Assembly: GCA_033063855.1 (NCBI GenBank) | Contig: CP093829.1 | Coordinates: 16,523,537 to 16,587,536 of the forward strand | Reading direction: 5' to 3' | From: Smittia aterrima | Lineage: Eukaryota; Arthropoda; Insecta; Diptera; Chironomidae | Length of the DNA stretch: 64,000 nt | The notes under the pieces: model-generated | Told to the model about the DNA's origin: nothing | What the model saw: only the letters and a program-made list of their open reading frames with translations | Database searches by the model: none | Translations under genes and position numbers: made by a program | Shown here: positions 53,025-60,958 of the stretch, piece by piece | Layout: each line of letters starts with the position of its first letter | Numbering within the stretch: the stretch's first letter is position 1

Positions 53025-55501
53025 ATGGTAAGAAATTAAAACTATAGTTTTAAACAAGTATTCTCTCATTGAACCTTGTTTTAGCGAAAAAGCTTAGCTC
53101 CAAGTACACTCTCCAAGTACTCAAATACAAAACCAGCGTTCAAATCTCCGCTTATCGATGCTCTGCCGGAAAGAAAGTCAAGAAAATGCAAAACTGAATC
53201 AGAAAATATCGAGCCACTTACGAAAATAACAAGAAACGATCATGAAGAGATGATCTTAAAGATTCTGACTAAACCATTCAAGGTTCCAATTCCAAACTAT
53301 GTTCCTGAGTTCTCAAACAAAAGCTTAGGATTGAAAAGAACTTTAATCAGAAGGTAACTTGACTTTTAAAATATTCCATTGAACAATTCATGAAATTTAA
53401 TTTTCAGAGCTCTTCATGATCCAACAATTTGCAATGCTCTCTTGCTCTACACGCCACCACAATTGACCGAAGCAGAGAAAGCGAAAATCGACAAAAACAA
53501 GATTCAGGTTCACGTTGTCGTCGATCCAGTTGTCGGCAACATTTTGCGACCTCATCAACGAGAAGGCGTGAAATTTATGTATGAATGTGTGACTGGAGCT
53601 AAAAGTGAATACTGCGGTTGCATCATGGCAGACGAAATGGGTCTTGGAAAGACTTTGCAATGTATCACACTTGTCTGGACTCTTTTACGTCAAAGTCCTG
53701 ATTGCAAGCCTACAATCATCAAAGCTATCATCGTTTGTCCATCGTCACTCGTTAAGAATTGGTATAACGAATTTGGAAAGTGGTTGGGTAGTCGTGTGAA
53801 CGCTCTTGCGATTGTCAATGAATCAAAGGAGAAAACAACAGAGCAATTAACAACTTTCATGGCGAATCAAAATTCTCGATGCGGTGCTCCAGTTTTAATT
53901 ATCAGCTACGAGACCTTCCGATTATACTCCCACATTCTAAATGCATCGGAAGTTGGATTAGTGCTTTGCGACGAAGGACATCGACTGAAAAATTGCGAGA
54001 ATCAAACTTACACTGCCTTGATGGGACTTCAGACGAAGCGACGTGTTCTTCTTTCTGGAACTCCGATTCAAAATGATCTCACAGAATACTACAGTCTCCT
54101 TCATTTCGTAAATCCCGGAATGTTAGGAACCACAAACGAATTCCGTCGGAAATACGAGAATGCAATCTTGCGAGGACAAGACGCAAATAGTACAGATAAG
54201 GAACGACAAAAAGCAGAAGAGTTACGCAAAGAGCTGAATGTGATGGTTGAACGCTGTATGATTCGACGAACAAGTGCCTTACTCACGAAATATCTGCCTG
54301 TTAAGTTTGAAATGGTTGTGTTCATTAAGCTCACTCCATTTCAACTTGATTTGTATCGCAGTTTTCTTAAATCGGACACGATTCGAAAGACGCTTAAAAG
54401 CGTTGATGGCAAAGGCGGTGGCTCCAGCGCATCTGCTCTCTCAAACATTCAAACGCTCAAGAAACTTTGTAATCATCCTGAAATTATCGCTGACAAGATC
54501 AACGAAGGAGCTGAAGGCTTCGAAAATGCTGCCAAATATTTACCTTCGAATTGGAATTCTCGTGAAATGTCACCAGAGCTGGGAGGAAAAATTCTTTTTT
54601 TGGATTTTATGCTCGCTTCAATCAAGGGAAGTTCCGACGACAAGATTGTGATTGTTTCAAACTACACACAAACGCTTACTTACATCGAAAAGCTTTGTCG
54701 CAAACGTGGCTATCAGAGCGTAAGACTCGATGGAACGATGACTATCAAGAAACGTGGAAAGATTGTCGAAGAGTTTAACAAACCTGAGTCAGGAGCTTTT
54801 ATCTTCATGCTAAGTTCAAAAGCTGGCGGCTGTGGCTTGAATCTTATTGGTGCTAATCGTCTCATCATGTTCGATCCTGATTGGAATCCTGCAAACGACG
54901 AACAGGCAATGGCTCGAGTTTGGCGAGACGGACAGAAGAAACCTTGCTTTATTTATCGTTTCCTGGCAACTGGTTCGATTGAGGAGAAGATTTTCCAGCG
55001 ACAAACTCACAAGAAAGCTTTGAGCAACACCATTGTAGATAACGACGAGGGTGAACGACATTTCACTGCAAGCGAACTGAAAGAACTTTTCAAGATTGAG
55101 GAGAATACTCTGTCGGATACTCATGACATGTGAGTTAAATCATAAACGTTTAATTTTTGATTGAGATAATTTATTTTGAATATAGCTTCAAATGTAAACG
55201 ATGTGTAAACAACATTCAAGTGAAACTACCACCTGAGAACAGCGATTGCACTTGCGACTTTAGTCAATGGTATCACTCTTCAATCAACAAAGGAATCCCA
55301 GATGATATTCTCACCAACGCTTGGGACATGTCACGTAACGTTTCCTTCGTCTTCCATCAACGATCAGCAAAGCAAGAAGTTGCATCACAACCTAAAGCAT
55401 CGAAAAAGAAAAAGGACAAGAAACTGATGCTCGATGAAGATATCGACGGAGACTACTCAGAGCCAGAATCTGACAACGCTGACGATAAAGACTACGAGTA
55501 A
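53025..55501 (+). CDS. okr: DNA repair and recombination protein RAD54 (okra)
   Basis: Swi2/Snf2-family dsDNA translocase that acts with RAD51 in homologous recombination in the nucleus. Four exons (53025-53027, 53085-53353, 53408-55129, 55186-55501) join to 769 residues. Exon 1 carries only the ATG; exon 2 restores the conserved N terminus MRKSLAPS and the [10 protein letters not shown] motif. Walker A is DEMGLGKT (about 166-173), the DEGH box is at about 279-282, SGTPIQND follows, and the C-terminal helicase lobe shows [16 protein letters not shown] and [13 protein letters not shown] (about 588-600). The family-typical tail FKCKRCVNN...CTCDFSQW...VFHQRS is present. Beyond it lies a charged extension of about 35 residues (KKKKDKK, then Asp/Glu-rich) not found in vertebrate RAD54. 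All catalytic motifs are intact. It is convergent with painless. Confidence 0.97.
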
Positions 55502-55530
55502 GGTAAAGGCTTAAATTGAAAAGTAAAGTT

Positions 55531-55536
55531 TTTATT
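55531..55536 (-). terminator. Poly(A) signal for painless
   Basis: AATAAA on the minus strand about 74 bases past the painless stop at 55610. It lies beyond the RAD54 plus-strand signal, so the two mature 3' ends should overlap by several tens of bases. Confidence 0.6.
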
Positions 55537-55587
55537 TGAGTTTTAACGTTACAAGCCGTGCGTTGGTTAACATTATAAAAAATATCA

Positions 55588-55593
55588 AATAAA
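55588..55593 (+). terminator. Poly(A) signal for RAD54
   Basis: AATAAA 87 bases past the RAD54 stop. It lies between the RAD54 and painless stop codons, so the transcript would run into the painless 3' end. Confidence 0.6.
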
Positions 55594-55609
55594 TGCGAGC
55601 GTCAGCAGT

Positions 55610-58472
55610 TTAAAAATTTTCGTCAAGAATATTCAAAATCTTTTGAAGCTTTTCATCTATTTTTGTCAACGATTGAAGCTTCGCTTCTATATTTTCGATT
55701 CGTCCATGTTGGTCCTTTGAGTTTTTCTTGTCAACGCGTTCTTCAAGAACATTCTTTACCTTCTTCACGATATTGTTGTCCAGTCTGATGGCGAAAATTC
55801 CTGGCTGCGTCTTCGAATGTTTATGAGAATCATCGTGTTTAGATCGTTTCAAAACGCTATCGAATTTTATCACTTGCGTCAAAGCTTTGTTGTAGAAATG
55901 TTCGAAGTAAGATTCCTGAGGTGCTGACGACGTGTTTAGCTTGACCTTACTGCTTGAGTCAATTTCAATCTCTCCGTTCTTCACAAATTCAGGGAAAATG
56001 CTTACAATACTTTTCAAGAATCTGCAGGAACTGCTTCGACTCATGATTACTCGCTCGTATTTGTCCAGTACGTGAATCTTCTGACACAAGTCAACTAAGT
56101 GTCCTTCTGCTTTTATTTGAAATACGTCACTTACTGAAAGGCCGTTAATTAGATTGAGTAGCACAATGGTAACCAGGAACACAAACAGCAAGAAGATTAT
56201 GCTGTAGAAGGCGTCGTTGTTGCGAAGATTGAGACTTGAAGCTTCAAGCTCCCCTGAGAACATAACGATTGTCTTGATTATGGCGAATCCAGGATATTTG
56301 AAGTTATGGAAAGCCTCGTCGTCTTCTTCTTTTGTTGTTTCATTTGTACTTGATCTAGAAGCCTCTTCGTGTTCATTACTGAACAATGTGTAGAAGCAGA
56401 AAGCAAATCCGACGAGTAGAATCGAGTAGAGAGCGATCGACTTCAAAAAAGTTATGAAAACTCTTTTTAAAATCACCATGTGAGTTGATACTGCAAAATT
56501 CGGTAAATCGCCAAAAAGAATCAGGAATTCGTATGAACAGCACAAAATTGTCGTGGCTCGAATGATTCTTAATGTTTTGGCTCCGAAAATGTCGTTGAAA
56601 CTGTCGTGAACTGCCTTGAATTGATTGTCGAGAAGAACTATCCAAATCATCACGATCAATGCCATTTCAAACCAGTTCATGTTGCTCCTGAAATAGTTCT
56701 TGCATGATAAGAAACATTGCATGACTTCCTTGCACATCATCAAGATCAGCGCGATAAATGAGAAAGCGAAGAGAATATCCGATTTGTATAGCACGATGTA
56801 AGTAATGAATGAGCCCATGAAGAACAAGAAGAAAAGAAGATTAGTGTAGAACAAAATGCTAAGTTTGATCCATTTTAGGTAGAGGAACGAGGACAACACT
56901 GGATGCAAGATGAGTGGACGCAGTTCATCATTGTTAGCGATATCTTCAAGTGGAGCGATTTCCTCAAAGAATTCTTGACCACTTTCCTTTGGGGCGACAA
57001 GGAAATTAAAGTCAATTTTGATCTTCTGCTCGCCAGTTTGCTTATCAACGTTCAGAGAAATGCATTCGTCCAAGAAGTCTTCAAAGATCTCCTTGCGAAT
57101 ATGATAAATCTGAGCTTTCTGGAAAATATTACGCTCCCCAACATAACATTTTCTCAAAAGCATTTTCGTTGCTTCATCGTTTCGATAACGAACCGCATAG
57201 TAAAGAGGAGTGAAGCCCAATTCGTCTTGTTGGTTGATGTCGATTTCTGGGCAAGACATCAAAAGATCAAAGCATCGTTGATAGTTCTGATTGACGTCTT
57301 CTTCTTTAAACTTCTCAGTGTGACCAAGATGACTGCAAACCTCGTGCAACAAATTCTTTTCCTTGTAGATTACTTCCAAATCAAATTCGCCTTTGGCGTC
57401 AGTATGATTAAGTAAAAGCTCCAGAATTTCGTGGTACCCATGTGCACAAGCCAAGAAACCTGCTGGCTTATCGAACTTCGGGAACTTGTTGATATCAACG
57501 CCTTGGGTCAACAAAAATTCGACAACATCAGCTGATCCGTTTTTAACTGCTTCAACGAGAAACATTCCACAATTCTCAGCGTAGTCGTTGGAGAAGTGAA
57601 CGTTTGGCTTACGAGGAACAAGCATTGTTGTTTCTTCACTCTCACTTGCTCCGTTCTCATACCCGCTCGAAATGTCAGCAGACTCAACGTAATCCTTGAA
57701 CTCTGGGAAATATTCGATGAACTCTCCGTTTCTTCCTTCATCAAGCAAAGTTCTCATGAAGTCAGCGTTAACGATTGGATCGACTTTCGCTGGTATCGGC
57801 AAGCCTTGGACACTCAACATTTGTTTCATTTCATCAGATCTGAATGAATGAACATCAACTGATCGTCTCATAAAACAGTTCAGAAGAGAGTTGTAAATGT
57901 CAGCATCAAGCTTCGACTTCAAACGAAGCAACATGAAGAAAGGAGTGCGATTATCCTTATCTGGCGAGTTAAGGTCGCAGCCATGTTCCAATAATATCTT
58001 TAAGCACTCTCCGACCTTCTTGAACTCACTTCTCTTAGCACTGTTATCGAAGATTGCCATTAACAAGTGAAGACAGTTCTGGTGATCAAACTTCACATTA
58101 ATCTTCGATTTGTTGTAATGCTCGAGAAAAGCTTTCATGTTTTCTGTATCTAGAGAGTCGCATACAGCCATAATTGGATACCGTTTGTTTTCATTACACT
58201 GAAATAATTGATAAATGTCAGTTAAAGATTGAATGACAATCAAACTTAGAACTCACCGCATACAAGTCCGCTCCATTATTTATGCAAAACTTGATGTCAT
58301 CGACAGAGTTAGGCGTCTTCAAAATCTTCTCGAAAACAGTTCGCCGCGCCTTTGGATCGAAAACATTTGGATTTTCCGTCTTATATTTCCTTCGAAATGC
58401 ATCACGTTTCTTTTTATTCAGCTTTGCTTCATCTGCCGGTGATATTTTCACTTCTCTTAAGTCAAACTCCAT
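55610..58472 (-). CDS. pain: TRPA-family cation channel, painless-like
   Basis: Non-selective cation channel of the insect painless type, in flies used by sensory neurons for noxious heat, mechanical and chemical stimuli. Two coding exons, 58472-58257 and 58198-55610, join in phase 0 across a 58-nt intron to give 934 residues, near fly painless size. Residues about 40-470 are ankyrin repeats (for example HLLMAIFDN, RTPFFMLLRLK, FTPLYYAVRYRN). Six hydrophobic segments follow between about 510 and 765. The pore-loop region reads FAIIKTIVMFSGELEASSL (about 710-730) before S6, with LLNLINGLSVSD after it. The C terminus ends in a heptad-like helix. The first 40 residues carry a basic cluster, KKKRDAFRRK. 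I start at 58472: the upstream in-frame ATG (58517) lies before a good acceptor (CTTCGCAG), so it is probably intronic. The alternative is pyrexia, but the N-terminal exon fits painless better. Confidence 0.88.
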
Positions 58473-59236
58473 CTTGAAGCTGCGAAGAGTAATTAAAAAC
58501 CAAAATGACTCATTCACATTTCTTTGTCTCGAAATTGATGAAAATCTAATTTCTTACAAGAATTCCTTCGTCTTATTAGCAACAAACACTTCGTTATCAG
58601 TTATCAACGTTCTCTACCAACTTTTAAACATTCAAAACTCAAAAGCTCGACCGCGAAACAATTTTTTCAAAGGAACTTCATGGAATTCCCATGGTGAAAT
58701 ACTGATCATCTGAGGGATTTATTGTGTCTTGGCCTTGAACCACTACGCATGCGCATAGTTTCGGTCATAACATTTTTCTCTTTCTTAATATTTAAACAGC
58801 GTGGGAAATCAAAACCAACGTGCGAAATCATTAGGGAAAACCGTTAAGGACATGAGGAAGGATTTTAATGTTAATCTCTTTGAATAAATCAAAAAATTTC
58901 AATGGAAAACAAGAAAAAACATTAAAAATGCAAAAATTAATAATTTACCTTCTCGCTAATCGATTCTGCGAGCTTTGATTTCTGTAACGAAAAAAAAGGT
59001 TTGAAATTAAGCGACTAAAGCGCTTGCCGCCGTGAGGCATCGTGTAATAAATAAGTATCACTTTCAACACCCAAACATTCAATGAACAAACAGTATCGAG
59101 TGGATGATTCTGCGCGCTATTTGAATACGGAAATTGATTATCGATTTTCCCTTTACAACAATAGAGACATTAACTCTCATTGTTTTATTGATTAGGTAGC
59201 TCCCCCCATGCTTTTGTGTTTAGTAGATCTTTCGCA
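58473..59236. promoter_or_regulatory. Divergent promoter region, painless / unknown gene
   Basis: 764 bp between divergent starts. It contains a likely 5' UTR intron of painless ending at 58480 (minus-strand acceptor CTTCGCAG) and a candidate UTR mini-exon at 58949-58981. The remainder is AT-rich with no clear TATA box. No other gene was seen. Confidence 0.45.
58949..58981 (-). other. Candidate 33-nt 5' UTR exon of painless
   Basis: On the minus strand, a T-rich stretch ending CGTTACAG precedes 58981, and a donor AAG/GTAAATTA follows 58949. This would splice to the acceptor just upstream of the painless ATG. Inferred from splice motifs only. Confidence 0.3.
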
Positions 59237-59736
59237 ATGGCCAGAGTGAGTTCGCAAGTATTTTTCTTTGTGTTGTGGAACGTAAATATTTTTCTCTGTT
59301 GTTTCAGTTTATGACATCGTCATATGAGAAGCTAATTGAAGAGCTTTACAAGTCTGACAAGTCGAAACTCGAGACGGCCTTGGAATCAGATGCCATAGAA
59401 ATTTTAAATGACGAAAGAATGCGAAGTCTTTTGAAGGAATTTATTTTGAGGCTCGACAAGGACTCAAACTTCGAGCCGAGCTCGCTGACATCTATTCGAT
59501 ACTTTGAGTTACTTAAGACAATTGACAGTTTAGAAGATTTCCAACGAGAACTCGACGAAATGAAATGTTTTGGTCCAAGAAATCACGATCTCATAAAAGT
59601 CGTGGATGATTCATCTCTTCATCGATTCCTTCATAGACAGAAAGTTAAATGCTATCGAAGAGTAGACGACTCTGACGAATACAGTCGATTTAAAGAATAT
59701 TTGAAGAACAAATATTTATCCAGACGCCGTCACTAG
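59237..59736 (+). CDS. Unrecognised small helical protein, 145 residues
   Basis: I do not recognise this family. The first exon, 59237-59245, encodes only MAR; a 62-nt phase-0 intron with acceptor GTTTCAG at 59307 leads to the second exon, 59308-59736. The product is a charged, probably all-helical soluble protein with no signal peptide or membrane segment. The middle is leucine-rich (LLKEFILRLD, YFELLKTIDSLEDFQREL), there is a conserved-looking KCFGPRNHDLIKVV segment, and the C terminus is strongly basic (KNKYLSRRRH). The reality of the gene is supported by coding character, a good start context, an AATAAA at 59874, and its snug fit between painless and POLR3H. Without the first exon, translation could begin at the ATG at 59311. 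Confidence 0.7.
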
Positions 59737-59854
59737 CATTCAGGGATCCTCCGCACAAACATTCCTTAATATGTTAAGTGGTTTTCGTACAAAACTAATG
59801 CCTCAGCGACAATGAAACACCGAACTTTTACTTAGGCTTAAGATAAATTGCTCG

Positions 59855-59860
59855 TTTATT
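59855..59860 (-). terminator. Poly(A) signal for POLR3H
   Basis: AATAAA on the minus strand about 47 bases past the POLR3H stop. It lies upstream of the plus-strand signal, so the convergent transcripts overlap. Confidence 0.6.
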
Positions 59861-59873
59861 TCTTAATCGTGAA

Positions 59874-59879
59874 AATAAA
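59874..59879 (+). terminator. Poly(A) signal for the unknown gene
   Basis: AATAAA 137 bases past the stop at 59736, very close to the convergent POLR3H stop at 59907. Confidence 0.5.
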
Positions 59880-59906
59880 AATTTCTTAGAAGTTTCTGAT
59901 TAAAGC

Positions 59907-60710
59907 TCAACTCTCTTCATCTTCTTCTTCCTCATCGTCGCCTTCAGGTTCATTCTGAGTCCACCAAGATTCAATTCCTAAGCCTGACTCATTGATGGCG
60001 CCAACAATTCGATAGGGTGGGGGTCGTGCGTTGTGATCTTGGTTTTGATTAGAAGTCGTTGTTTGAGCGGATTCTGAAGCTTCTGGAGGACCAGTTGGTT
60101 CTGACTCAAGAAATTCTTCGTCTATGATACGAAACTTAATTGTTTCTCCGACATCCATGAACAAATCGTGCTTCTCTTGTTCGCTGTCTTCAACTGGATA
60201 TTCCCAAACCCAAGCTTGCTCAGCTTCTTCAAATCTTGATGGATGCTGCAGTTCGTCTTTGGGAATAAAGATATCATCAAAGAATCCTAATGTCACGAAA
60301 ATTCCATCTCGTGTACAACTCTTGATCTTTCCTGTAAGTAAGCTTCCAATCTCTGGACGAAAAACGACGTAGCGGAAAATAACGTCGGTGTGCGAAGATC
60401 CTACGAATAAAAATGAGTTAAGTAAGAAAAGCTCTGGATCTAAAAGATAAATTCTCACCATCAACTGGCAGAATAGACGAATCTTGGAAGCTCACAACTT
60501 CTCTGAAGCTAATCATCAGTCCAACTAGAAGAAAACAATTAAAATTAGATTTGTTTACAAAGTAAACTTCGCCGCGAAATTCCAACCTTTATGTAAAACT
60601 TTGTTTGCCAGTTTCTTATTAAGCTCGAACTTCGTCACCTCGGCAAGACTCTTCGAGAACAAAGACGGATGAACCTTCACGGTACTTTTTAGCTCAGCAA
60701 GCACAAACAT
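59907..60710 (-). CDS. Polr3H: RNA polymerase III subunit RPC8 (POLR3H)
   Basis: Pol III stalk subunit, the Rpb7/Rpc25 homologue, which pairs with CRCP/Rpc17 and acts in initiation in the nucleus. Three exons (60710-60587, 60524-60459, 60400-59907) with phase-1 junctions give 227 residues. The N-terminal Rpb7-like half begins MFVLAELKSTVKV and includes ELNKKLANKVLHK. The C-terminal half is an S1/OB-type domain with SHTDVIFRYVVFRPEIG, GKIKSC and LGFFDDIFIPKDEL, then EAEQAWVWEYPVE. The typical GIESWW signature is near the end. It is slightly longer than the human protein because of a Ser/Thr/Gln-rich insert (about 183-202) and an acidic tail of Asp/Glu. The donor of intron 1 is GTTGGA, which is weak, but it gives the only conserved join (LHK-VGLMIS). 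It diverges from EDEM3. Confidence 0.95.
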
Positions 60711-60958
60711 CTCTGCTTTCTTCTGTTCTGTTATCAAAATAAATTCGATTGTTGACAAAATTTTGTAAACTGCGACTGGCTCAGCCGAATTTAACTAGCA
60801 CTTCGACTCGGCAACTTTTGTTGGAATATTAGTCGCGCACAACCTGGAAAATTATAAGTTTGTTGGAAGGAAAAAAACCAACATCAAAATTCTTCATCTT
60901 CTAGTTTTTGTAGCTTTAGAAATGCCCAGCTGCAAGATAAATCAAAGCAAATAGAAAT
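60711..60958. promoter_or_regulatory. Bidirectional promoter, POLR3H/EDEM3
   Basis: 248 bp between divergent start codons, so both promoters and both 5' UTRs must lie here. No TATA box or recognised factor site stands out. Confidence 0.45.

Noticed and set aside
58282..58713. 143-codon plus-strand frame antisense to painless exon 1
   Set aside because: It is a shadow of the real minus-strand exon; the composition and conserved painless reading favour the minus strand.
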